Source: Chromera velia (lineage: Eukaryota; Sar; Chromeraceae). From it: a stretch of DNA of 36,487 nt. The translations under genes and the position numbers were made by a program. This document shows positions 1 through 10,493 of the stretch, piece by piece. The stretch's first letter is position 1. Every line of letters begins with the position of its first letter. Below the pieces are notes generated by a model, which worked only from the letters and a program-made list of their open reading frames with translations, had not been told where the DNA came from and did not search any database. Location: contig JAHBMJ010002315.1 in assembly GCA_018398765.1 (NCBI GenBank), positions 64,001 to 100,487 of the forward strand. The letters run 5' to 3'.

Positions 1-3000
1 CCTGTGAAGGGTCGACCTGCGGCAGAGGTGTACCCTCTTCCACAGCCCCGTCAGGAATACAATCGCACGGGTCGATCCAGAGATCCTCTCCGCTCGCATA
101 GTCAAAGAATCTGAAGGCACCAGTGCCTCCAACCATCAGGTCGAGCTCGGAGCTCCCAACGCCTGCCGGGGAGGATTCTTCCTTCTCCTCCTTCTCTTCA
201 TTCGCCTCCTCCTCATCGGCAGGAGGGGGGTACTTGGAGGCCACAAGAGCGTCTGGGTTCGGGCACAGACGCGGGACAAAACGGAAGTCCCAGCCGTCGC
301 TCTTCACTTCCACACTACCGTCGTCGCTGCCCCGGCTGTGGAGGTGATGGCTGATCAGGGCACTACTTGTACTCGGTGCGGCTGTTGGGCCGCCAGCTGG
401 TGCTGCCGTTGGCTGTTGTTGGTTTCCTGCTGCTGCTGCGAGAGACAGGTCGATGTATTCTGTTGCAACGACCTTAGCCGAAGACCGGGCGTCTGAAGGT
501 AGACAGCCGAGAATCCGGCCAGACAGCTGGAAGTCACTTGTTGCCTTGTCGACATAATCCCCTCCCGGCCTGGCCTGCCGCAGTATCCAGGTAAAGGAGC
601 TACTCCCGCCAGTGCTACAGCTATGCTCCGGGTCCCTTCCCTCCGCGTTAGGCTCCATGTAGACGGTGTCCTCTGCTGTCATGCCAGCCTTTGCCAGGAG
701 GGGCAGGCCTGCAGAGGTCAATGCCAAAATTGCAAATTAAGTTAGCCTCATGAATGACCGCTTGTCGGAAGGAAGTGATGATTACAGTGATCAGGGGTTT
801 TGTAGAGGGGCGAGATTGCTATGGAGAGAGAAGGGGAAAGAACAACAAAATCGATGCAGAGGACGTCATTGGGACAATCAAGAAAAGGCAAAATACGGAC
901 ACTCAAGGAAAGAAAGCCCGAGCGACCAACCCACCAGTCTTCAAGTCTGCAATGATAGGACAGAAGGTTCCTGAGAGACCAGAAGCCCCAGCCACCTCTA
1001 CCTCTCTGCATGCATTTTCAGGAGTGCAGTCCTTCATTTTCGTCCACACCTGCACACAGTCCTCAGAGACGCCTTTGCACGGTCCTCTGGCAGCTGAGAG
1101 GCCCGTCTCCGTGCTGTTGTCTCTCCTGTACTGCACACACTTATCGCCCTCTACCCCCACCAGGGCACATGTGGGTTCTTCAACGCACCAGCGAAGGCAG
1201 ACTGCACGTTTCTCCTCTGCTGAGCCTGCCCCCTGAGGCTCACTGGACAGGCCAAGAATGTCTCCTGTCGCGAGCACAAGGGACGACCGCACAAAAGAGT
1301 CTTGCCAGCACCAGGCGTCGCTGATCTCCACAGAGAGGGGAGCGGACACGATCCACTCGTCACTGGCCTGTGCAGAGGATGCCCCCCCCTTCAGTTCAGT
1401 CAGGGCGTAGGCCATGTCCCTGCCGAAGACCCGACACTCGAGGGACACGACGTACCGCCGTGCAGCGTCATCCCACTGAGTGCGTATCCATGAACGACGA
1501 CGCAATTTTTTTGTGAATGGAAGGGGGTCGTCTTGAAGTCCATGACTTTGCAGAAATTTCGACAATCGAGCCTCACGGCGCAAGGGACAAGGAGCAGGAA
1601 CGAGAATGAAGACCTTCTGGTCTCATTTTTCTCTCAATTCCAACCTGTTCTAGAGAAAGGGCTGAAGCACGCGGGAAAACCTTCAAAAAAGGTTGACAAC
1701 TACATGGCAAAGGGAGAGCGTCAAACGAAATGGAAAAGGAGGCCTCCAACGAAGAATAACATTGTTGGGAATTCTGGCGACACCAGCAGGTCAAAAAGGG
1801 GAATGTCCTGAGCGCAACAAAAAAGAGAAGAGATAATTCTCTCAACGACCGACATACCACATGTTTTCTTTTTCCGAAAAACAGACAGACGGACCGACAG
1901 ACCTTCGGTTTCAGATCGTTCAGGTCGCCTTGCACGTAGCCTGTAAAGCCACTGATGAGTCCGGAGTGGGCGTTCAGGTCGAACAGTCGGAGGTCAGCCG
2001 TCTCGTTCACAGTGCTGAACCTCACCTCTCCCGTCTGCCAGGAGGGAACAGAAAGGAAGGAAGGAAGGGACTTGAAGGAAGGAAGGAAGGAAGGAAGGAA
2101 GGAAGGGACTTGAAGGAAGGAAGGAAGGAAGGAAGGAAGGGACTTGAAGGAAGGAAGGAAGGAAGGACGGAAGAAAGGGGGGAGGGAACATGCACCGCAA
2201 GCGAACGAAACTTCAGTGATGTCCGTCGCAAAGCAAGCACGAAAGGGGGGAATGGTCAAAGCGAGGAAGGAAAAGAAAAAGGAATGACGGAAGGAACGAG
2301 ATCATGAGGAACAGAATTTAAGAGAATGGAGAGACGACAAAGTGTACTAAAAGACAAAAAATGACCAGAAGAAAGACTGTCTTGCTGCCGTAATTCTCCA
2401 AACCCAAACAAAGCGACTGACGCACGTGCATGTTGTGCGAGGTCTTGCCTGCAGCGTCACCGTTCAGTCCCGGAATCCCGCAGGCCACGGTGAAGTACGC
2501 AGGTTTCGAGGCCCTGAAGAACGAATTTCTGTGTTGCAGGAACTGTGAATTCTCCGGCAAGAGCTCTCTCCCACTCGGGGGCAGAGTCTGGCCGGCAACC
2601 AGTCGCAGCTGATTCGCTGTGGGGAGCTCGGGGTATGCGATCGATTTCCATCTATTGTACCGAACGAGAAGCACATCGATCGTGTCCTCCACTGTCTCTT
2701 CCGCTCCCCCTGGCACTGTCTTCACCAGCCGCGTGTACGTCGCCTTGCAGCGACCCGACATCATACTCTCCAGGGGTGTGCCGGCCTGCGCACCAGCCTC
2801 GTGGTCGGGGTCAGGCAGATCGCCCACTGCCGCCTCTGCCGCCTCCATTCCGTCTATGCCCCCCCCCGTCCCGCCCACTTTGGGACCTTGGGACTCCACA
2901 GCAAGCTTCCCGACCTTGAGAGCGTCTGTGTCGACCCAGGGGAGGGAGGGAGTGCACGCGAGGCGCAGGGAACCTTTTTTGTAGGAGAGGCGCGTGTGAA

Positions 3001-4573
3001 CTTCGGGCGGATCTGCATGAAGGCGGAAGGCGGACATGCATGCATGCATATTTTGTGCACGTCCTTGTGATTTTATCTGTGCTCTGATTTGGGGTACGAC
3101 GAGAAAGGAAGGGTTCCCGGGAATACTGCGTTTCTCAACTGTAGGAAAGAAAGGGGTGAAAACTGGACCTGTGTGTCTGCTTTTACATCTGTTTGGGCGT
3201 CTTTTCACCTTCCTGCAAGTCTTTTTATGTGTCCGTATCCTTTCTCTCTTGTTGTCTGCCCGCCAGCAGAAAGGAGGCGGAAACCTTCCCTGCTGACCGT
3301 GCGGGATGGAAAGTATTGCTGTGTGCAGACAGAAAACCAATCAATCAACAAAAAACAAACAGATGAACTCACTTGGGTCGCCATCCTTCAGAAAAATTGC
3401 CCCTCTACCGAAAGAGAAAGGCGTCACACGCAGGTTCGCAGTAGCGTTGAAGGTCAGCCCATCAATCGAGGACTGCACAGCCATCACCGGACAGCCAACG
3501 GCAACTGCCTCGGTTTCGTTCCCAGCCCGCTCCACTGTGCCTGCGATCTCGCCCGTCACGGAGTTCAGCTCGAGCCCGTAACTGGCGAGGTCACACTCTG
3601 GAGCAGGCACGTAGTGAGATGCTGTGCGAGGCTGAGGCCAGAGATGCACCTTGTCTCCAAACAGCACCTCTGCTCTACCCATATACGCCCACGCACTCGG
3701 CAGCTTTGCACCCCCTCCACAGGCACAACAAGCTTCGTGGGCAGCAACCCCACCTGCCTCCTCCTCGTGAAATTTCTTAATTTCGTCGCTCGAGAAGATC
3801 TTTGGGTTGTCTGGGCACACCTCCACACACCCCCTTCCCTCGCGATCTGTCCAACCAGGAACGTCTACACAGTTGAGGCACACACTTGTGGAGGTGCAGT
3901 CGTGTGGCTCGCCTTCCGCAAACTGTTGAAGGCACACGGCTTTCAAACCCTGCTGACACTCTGTGCACTTTCCACCGTCAAAGTGAGCACACCCCGTGCA
4001 CGCCTTCTCCCCGATAGGACAGCATGAGGCGTCGACGCTGCCAGAAGGTTTGGGATCAAAAAGTGCCACAGAATCTGTTGGGCACTGGGCTACGGGAACA
4101 GACACCTTTCCGTCTCCCCTCTGAGTGTGCAAACTGAGGGGATGGGACTCGGAGGCGACTGCCGAACGCTTTGCCTTCCAGGATCCTTCGTCTCGCCTTT
4201 CCTGGCCGGATGCTCTGCACCCTTCGAACTTCTCCTCAGAGTCGATTCCCGTAACAGGGAGCCGCGCATGGCTGCATCACCGCAGAAGGAGAAAGAGAAA
4301 GGAGACAGCTAGCGTGAACAGCAGAGGGAGAAATGCTGCAAGAGAGGTCACGGAGAGCACACATAGCATGCGAGAAAGAGCATGTTTACAGCAGAAAGAG
4401 CAGAAAAAGAGAGAGGCTAGCAAAGCCAGTCGCATAGACACTCCTGGTCGCGCACAGCAGTCGGGCGAAAACACTGACCGATGGATATGTGTGTGTCTAG
4501 TGACAGCTACTGAAGGCACCCACGTTAAGACCTCGACAAGTGCAAATGCAAACAAAGCAAGATGCGGTGGCAT
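1..4573 (-). CDS. Secreted Cys-rich protein with putative-Ig-like repeats (multi-exon, 3' part outside window)
   Basis: Role unknown; likely a secreted or surface protein of an alveolate. The proposed ATG at 4573 opens a hydrophobic signal-like N terminus; later ATGs at 4435 and 4369 also precede hydrophobic stretches, so the start is uncertain. Exons by phase-consistent GT-AG splicing: 4573-4281, 4133-3373, 3012-2426, 2034-1903, about 1571-1002 (or ending near 915), and about 708 or 688 to beyond position 1. Exon 2 carries a Cys-rich block ending in ACCACGGG (about residues 232-239), a motif I associate with alveolate and stramenopile surface proteins. It is followed by YGLELNSVTGEIAGTV, which resembles the putative-Ig (He_PIG) pattern. 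A similar LFDLNAHSGLISGF lies in exon 4. Exon 5 has a Cys-rich stretch faintly like a PAN/Apple domain. Exon 6 is open to the window edge with an acidic Glu-rich tract. Exons 2-4 are the best supported; the exon 5/6 junction is unresolved. Confidence 0.6.
2041..2183. repeat. (GAAG)n minisatellite in intron
   Basis: A GAAG tetranucleotide array is interrupted three times by GGGACTTG (about 2067, 2105 and 2139), giving a higher-order unit of 34-38 bp. It lies in the intron between exons 3 and 4 of the left-hand minus-strand gene, immediately upstream of the exon 4 acceptor at about 2035. Reading frames across it are low-complexity shadows. Confidence 0.9.
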
Positions 4574-5340
4574 GCCGTGGAAAATAAATAAGGGTTTGGA
4601 CGGGACAAAACAGCAACGTTTCTGAGCACACTAGCGTGTACAGGAAAGAGCACAACCTTCCGTGAAACGCACAGTTTCACAAAAGATTCAACGCAAATCA
4701 GTAGGAGACGGCTTCAGAAAACCCGAAGCAAATGGGGGGAAACTAGCCCCTTTGTCGCAGCCGCTGCATGTGTCTCAGATTTCCTTGCGAGTCTTGTCGT
4801 TCAGTGTAGGGCACTTAACTGCGATCTAAGTAAAGACATGTAAGGACTGGATTCCAAGGGTTGGTGTGGGGGTGGCGATGCCAGGGTGTACCATGGTGAA
4901 TTCGGTCAGTCTATCTGACAAAAAAAGATTGACAAAGCGTGCATGTTTTGGGCATTTTCGCGCCGGCCGCAAACTACTTGTGCACGGGCGGCGCCGAGCG
5001 GGCCGCGGATGGCGGCGAACGGGCCCCTGCACCGCGCGCCGGCCGGCGCATGCAGCCATGCATGCACGATATATGCACGATGGCCTTAATTTTTTCACAT
5101 GCATTTTCGATCAGCTTGACCTTAGCTATATATACTGCTCTGAGTGCTATATAGCTCTCCGACAGTGACAATACCTACACGACAACAACTGTGTCATGCT
5201 CCCGAGAAAGAACGCACTATAGGTTGATGTGAGTGAGCTGACTGTCAGAGCACATTGCAAGCAGACACAAAGAGTTGGAACTTACAAAACAGGTGATTGT
5301 TTTGACTGACCTTGAATTGAATTCCTAATTTATCAATATA
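4574..5340. promoter_or_regulatory. Divergent promoter spacer with GC-rich island
   Basis: This 767-bp gap separates the divergent starts at 4573 (minus) and 5341 (plus) and holds no convincing gene. A strongly GC/CpG-rich island spans about 4960-5055. It ends in CCGGCCGGCGCATGCAGC (about 5037-5054), followed by TGCATGCA at 5059-5066. A TATATATAC stretch lies at about 5127, roughly 210 bp before the plus-strand ATG. The promoter role is inferred from position and composition; TGCATGCA is a known ApiAP2-type motif in apicomplexans. Confidence 0.5.
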
Positions 5341-7214
5341 ATGGGCTCGGGGTGCAGTGCGTCGACGAGGCAAGAGGCACAGGGAGTGAGTCCGGAGCTG
5401 AAGGTGTCCCCAGAGAGTGAGGTAGCGGTGAAGAGTGCTGTGCACGGTGGCAAATCTGCAACGCTCTGGTTTGTGAATGCGTCTGCTGACGGTGTCCCTG
5501 TCGATGCAACAGTGACTGTTAAGTGGCAGGTCACAGAAGCGGACTGCCCGCTCAATTCTCTGTCCAACTACGACTATCTTGCACTGTATAAGGCTGGAGA
5601 AGCTGATCTGAACAACTATGAAACATACGAGTACGTTCCAGGGACCCCCTCTGGGTCGCTCGAATTCACTGCCGGATACTATGGGTACTACTCACCTGGG
5701 ACCCAATACGACATTCGTTACGTGCGAGGGAAAGAGCCCCAGTTCGTCGGTGCCCCCATCACCTTCTGGACCCTCGACAAGAGCGGAAAGTCCGTGAAAC
5801 CCCCTGCCCCTGTCATTTCCCCAAGCCCCACGCCTGTTGCAACAACAGTTGCTGGCCCTGCTACGGTTCCCCCCTCCATCCCACAGAACCATGTGCACGC
5901 AGGGAATGCGCCCCTCGATGTGGCAGCACTGATGACCATGAAAGGCATTGACCCGTCTACCACGAATGTACAGATCATCAGGGGCACCGGTGCTCACGGG
6001 AACGCAATGACCTTCTACTCGGGCCCACCGGGGCCCTCCCAGAACATGCAAGAGGAGATGGCCAGACAGCAAGCGATGCAGCAGCAGAGGATCCAACAGA
6101 TGGCAAACAACATGTACGGAGAGGGCGATCCCCGTGCCCAAGTGCGTGCAGTGACGACCACAGACGCCTGTGCGCTTGCATTCCTTCAGGATCAGCAGGA
6201 GCTGCAGGAGGCCCAGAGGACCGGGGCCTCTCTTGCACAGTCCCAGGAGGCATTTTCGAAAGACCTCCTGCAGACAATGAACCAGAAGCGCGCAATGCAC
6301 GGCTGTCCTCCCCTCGAGTGGGACGATCAACTGGCTGAGCGTGCGCATGAGTGGGCAAAGGTGCTTGCGGGTCGTCTGCGGGAGGGAAGGGGCGACTTCA
6401 TGGAACACGGAATGCACGAGGGGTGCGGGCAGAACATCGCAGCACGTGTGGAAAACAACATGACCGGTCAGAGAGAATGTGCATATGCATCTGGGAATTA
6501 CAGTACAGGGGGGCCTTGGCTGTGCATGGGACTTCAACGACTTAATTCCTGTTTATGCACACGGAGGACGGCCATCACTTGTTTCGCATCGATCTGTGCA
6601 GCTTCAAGCTTTCATGAATACAGGCAGTCTGTGTATTTCCGCAACGCCACCCAATTCTGTCTCCCCGAATCCTTTCTCTGAATGAATGCGAAATGGCACC
6701 AGCTCAAGGCAGTTTACTCGTGCGAAATGGAAAGCACTCTGCATGGGCCTTTCCCATTTTAGTTGAATGCATGTGTATGTCTACGGGACGATCTACGGGG
6801 AGGCATGCAGGGCGTCCTGTGTCTTTCTTTGTGCGCACGCGTCGGCGCGCCCGCTGTCGGCGTTTGCCTTTGCAGTCAAATACTGCATGTGTGTGTGCAT
6901 GCCTTGTGAATGCACGCACCCTCTTCGCACCCCTATTTGCTACAGGTCGCTCCGCAGCTGCCGGATGGTACTCAGAGGTCGGGTGGTTCGAGTACGACAA
7001 TGCCGATGAAGTGGAACGCGCAGCCTGCGGGAAGGCAAAGACAGCAGAGGCGCAGACGGGACACTTTACACAGCTGGTGTGGAAAAGCAGCACGAAAGCT
7101 GGTGGGTGGGTGGAGCACGTGGGGGGTAAGACCGTGATTGTGTGCAACTTCTGGCCTCCAGGGAATGTTGCGGGCAAGTTTGAGGCAAATGTTCCGAGGC
7201 CGCTCGAGGGGTGA
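5341..7214 (+). CDS. CAP/SCP-domain protein with SKICH-like domain and acylation-type N terminus (2 exons)
   Basis: Exons 5341-6466 and 6946-7214, joined in phase (G|GTCAGA donor, CTACAG acceptor), give 464 residues. The start MGSGCS fits N-myristoylation at Gly2 and palmitoylation at Cys5, so the protein is probably membrane-tethered rather than secreted; human GAPR-1 is a known myristoylated CAP protein. About residues 36-145 resemble a SKICH/CALCOCO-type beta fold (SNYDYLALYKAG, YVPGTPSGSLEF, YDIRYVRG). Residues 165-300 are a Pro/Ala then Gln/Met-rich linker. The CAP domain runs from about 309 to the end: LEWDDQLAERAHEWA, an EHGMHEGCGQN segment, WYSEVGWFEY, the CAP signature GHFTQLVW, and VCNFWPPGN. 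Candidate cavity His and Glu residues are present in these segments. The CAP assignment is strong; the SKICH-like call is moderate and rests on pattern only. It shares an upstream spacer with the divergent secreted-protein gene. Confidence 0.85.
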
Positions 7215-7942
7215 GGGCGTAGGAGCAGCCATTCACTCTTCCGCCAGTTCTCTTTTGGTTGCTTTCCGTTTACTTGATCAAAATGGATGGGCGCATCGTG
7301 CAGCAGTTTGGACGTGACTGCAGCATGCCGATCTAAGAGATTCGATAACGGAGATTTGAAAGCAAGTTGTCTCGGTGAGTATGTCAGCTGTCGTATGGCG
7401 TTGGGGCACTAGCTTCTTTAAATTCACATCTACTGCCCCGTGCTTTTCGAGAGAGCCGTGAGAGACTTGTATTAACTTGCGTGAATGATATTCACTGAAT
7501 GAAAGGCCTCTAAAGGCGGATTGAGTGTCATTGTACTGTTTGTACTTAATTAGTTTGTGTAGAATGATCGTTCTAGTACAATCAATAGTATATAAGCCTA
7601 GGCATAATTTTTTAATATTGATTGACTGATTTGATTTGAGTTAATTGGTTAAAGCTAGCGAGCCATTTCTATAAAGGGCTCTCGCTAATTAACAATATAA
7701 TTTGCAAAAATGTTTTTTCAAATATGAAGAGTGAATCGTCTATCTAAAAGTGTCATTCAATACGTCAAATAGAAAAATAATGTATAAAGCATAATACATT
7801 TTTTTTTAATTTTTTGCGTATATGCATTTAAAAAGTATTAAAGAGAATCGAATTATTTTTTTTTTTTTTGAAAATCTCCTCAAACATACAATACAATTCG
7901 TATAGATTCTAGAATAAATCAATTTCATCAGAAAGTCTGTAA
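7215..7942. other. AT-rich intergenic spacer
   Basis: This is the stretch between the CAP gene stop and the retrotransposon target duplication. It becomes strongly AT-rich after about 7500, with poly-T runs near 7800-7810 and 7855-7870. An imperfect inverted repeat (AGCGAGCC / GGGCTCTCGCT, about 7657-7686) is visible. I see no gene. Confidence 0.7.
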
Positions 7943-7947
7943 ATAGG
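7943..7947. repeat. Target-site duplication, left copy (ATAGG)
   Basis: ATAGG directly precedes the 5' LTR and recurs directly after the 3' LTR at 14154-14158. A 5-bp duplication is typical of Ty1/copia integration. It shows that the element and both of its LTRs entered here as one insertion. Confidence 0.85.
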
Positions 7948-8490
7948 TGTGAAAAGTATGTGCGCGATGCGAGCGAGAATACGTGCGTTACGAGCGAGAA
8001 GCGCCCTACGAATCCGGATGCGCGATGAAGCGTGGCGGTCTGGGATACGCATGCAGGTAAACTGAATTGAAGAGCATGCTTGAAAGGCTGACTTGATTGA
8101 GAGAGCTTGCTTCAATATAGGGTGTGACACATCGAGCATAGCTAGCTAAGCGCTGATCACTTCGTAAATGACTGAGTGACAGTGATGGTTGGCTATGGCA
8201 GGTCGGAATTTTTATGTGTCTTTGAGTCGATCATGTTGATGTTGACTTACTTTGGGCCTCTCGAGTTTGAGTGTGACTGGAAGGCAGTATGGATTCAAAG
8301 GCTATGCACACGCATAGGAAATATTCTTTCATTGACAGTCACTAGATTGATTTGAACAAGTGGAAGCTGATGACTCTGCCCTGGTTGGACAGACTCCTTC
8401 TGTAAGTTGATGAATAGATGTGAGGTGATTCAGTTATATTGCCGTCTCCTCTAGTTGAATGGTAGGACAGCTAGCATCACACTTTTCTGT
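7948..8490 (+). repeat. 5' LTR
   Basis: This 543-bp LTR begins TGTGAAAAGT and ends CTTTTCTGT, and aligns without gaps to 13611-14153. By hand I count about 18 mismatches, every one a transition. The end is not the usual CA, and the last T may belong to the primer-binding site. The LTR should hold the element's promoter; I did not find a clear TATA box. Confidence 0.93.
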
Positions 8491-8504
8491 GGTGCTCCCA
8501 GGCG
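8490..8504 (+). other. Candidate primer-binding site
   Basis: TGGTGCTCCCAGGCG begins at the last base of the 5' LTR. PBS sequences start with TGG because they pair with the CCA end of a tRNA; the rest would match an acceptor arm beginning GCTCCCA. The tRNA species cannot be named from this window. Confidence 0.55.
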
Positions 8505-8579
8505 TTTGAGGCAACTTTTTTGAGCTGGTCACCTTTCATCCTTCCCTTTCTCTCCTTGTTTGGTCTGTCTGTATGAAAG

Positions 8580-10493
8580 ATGGCAGAGCCAAGGGGTCCC
8601 CGACAGTATTTTCCCCTGTTGGGGGCCACTGATTCAATCCTTTCCTGGAAGATCGCAGTCCAAGAGATGAAGATGACTGACCCTGCGTGGCTTGGCTTGA
8701 CCCAAGCGAGAAGACTGCATCTTGAGCCCTCTCAGGTTTTGAATGCAGTCAAGGCTGTCAAACATGTGCATTCAGCAGTCCTTGGTGTGTTCATGCAACG
8801 CAATGCAGGTGCATTCAACCTGGAGGACGACGAGGAAGGGGGAGAGGAGGAGGGAGCTGCAGGAGAAGGAGTGGGAGACGACGATGAGGTGGAGCCGGTG
8901 CTCGACGACCTCGGTCTCCCCGAGGTGGACCCAGCAAGGGTCAACTACCCCCTTTTCAAGAGAGAGGTGTGGGCGATGGTGGACCGGGCCTTTGGAATCG
9001 AGGACGTGGATATAAAAGATGCCATCACCGCAAAGTACGACGCCTTTTACAAGAGGAGGGGAGCTTTCGCCGCCAACCTCTCACTCATAGCTACTGAGTG
9101 GAGGAACCTGGGGGCGCAGGCTGTCCAGTTCGGTATGAAGATCCTGAAGAAGAAGAAGGCAGAGTACCTCATGAATACTGTCCCCCTTGAGTTGCAGACG
9201 ATCTTGAAGATCACCCTCAAACAGGAACAGCACGACCCTGAGGCGATCTTGCATGAGATCAAGGAGCTCGCATCTGCAGCTGGGAATTCCCTTGTGCAGG
9301 TGCTGGCTGGGAAGAAGCCCAGCGAGCAGGTGACTCGTCGGGGGCTTGAGATTGCCCTGTTTGCAGGACCTGGGGAGATCGGGCCTCGGGTGCCTGGTGG
9401 CCTTCGTGGTCGAGGTCGTGGACATGGACGTGGCAACGGCTGCGGCAGAGAAGGTGGACACGGGGGTGGTGCCAGTGGGCATAGTTCTGGCGGTGCTAGT
9501 GAGCAGCCATCCAGCAGTAGCTCTCGAGGAGGAGGACAAGCAGGGAGAGGCAGAGGTGGACTCCGAGATGGTGGTCGTGGAGGTTTTCAGTCCGGGCAAG
9601 GGAGCTCGGGTTCGACCTTCAAGGAGAAGTGTCATAACTGCAAGCAGTACGGACACAAGCAAGCGGATTGTCCGGACTTGCAGCAGTCAAGTGACAGAGT
9701 GGGTATGGTTGCCGACAGGCAGGGTACGGAGGTGCAGACAGCGACGTTTGGTCGAGATGATCAGCGAGTGGACATCGTCGACGGCCGTGCTGCTGGCACG
9801 AGAGAGACTGCCTGGATGATGCAGGTACGTCGACCTGCAAGGTCTTCCCAGAGAGAGTTCTGGGAGTCCGACATTGCCTACCTCGACACTGGAGCTTCGA
9901 GATCCATCTTCCCCGAGTACTACCGCAAGTACGTCATCTGGAGCGAGGAGATCAACCGAAAGATCAACCAGGCCGAGACGGGAGTGAAGCTGAAGGTCCA
10001 TGAGGATGTTCTCTTCCATTTCCCTTTCACTGAGAAGCAGACGGGTCTGTGCATGCCTGTGCATCACAGAGCGTATCTCGTGAGAGACAGGGAGGACGGG
10101 TCTCCGTCAGTGGAACCGCTCCTTCGACCCCACAAGCTGGTTCTGATGGAGACGGCTGCCGACTCGTGGTTCGCAATCGTCGATGCCGTCTCCGGCGAGC
10201 TGAAAGAGTTCCGCATTGACTGCCCCAGAGGAGATCCGTCCTGCAATATTCCGTATGTTGTCATGCAGAGCGCCGAGCGAGTGTACGCCTTCCCACACCG
10301 ACTGTCTGCCATCTCTTACGAGACTGCAATGACGTGGCACCGCCGCCTCCTACACTGTGGCGAAGAGAGGTTGGTAGGTACATTGAAGGAGAATGGTTTG
10401 GTGGCCTGGAGAGACGTCCTTGACAAGGTCTGGAAGAGCTGCGACATCTGTGAGCAGAGGAACGCTGTGAGATCTACACCACCGAGAAGCTGA
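8580..10493 (+). pseudogene. Copia gag-protease-pre-integrase segment, ended by premature TGA
   Basis: This is the first 637 codons of the gag-pol frame, ATG at 8580. About residues 1-270 are a Gag-like helical region with an acidic insert (about 85-115). A Gly/Arg/Ser-rich nucleic-acid-binding linker follows. Next is a CCHC zinc knuckle with Cys351, Cys354, His359 and Cys364. The aspartic protease signature LDTGAS has its catalytic Asp at 436. The C-terminal part (WHRRLLHCGEE to CDICEQ) is the GAG_pre-integrase His/Cys zinc-binding region. The frame stops at TGA 10491-10493, yet the same frame stays open beyond it with integrase sequence, so the stop is internal to the original polyprotein and one transition away from a sense codon. 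Confidence 0.92.

Noticed and set aside
1861-2307. Plus-strand frame rich in Gly/Arg/Lys/Glu
   Set aside because: It is translation of the GAAG minisatellite and the antisense of exon 4 of the minus-strand gene.
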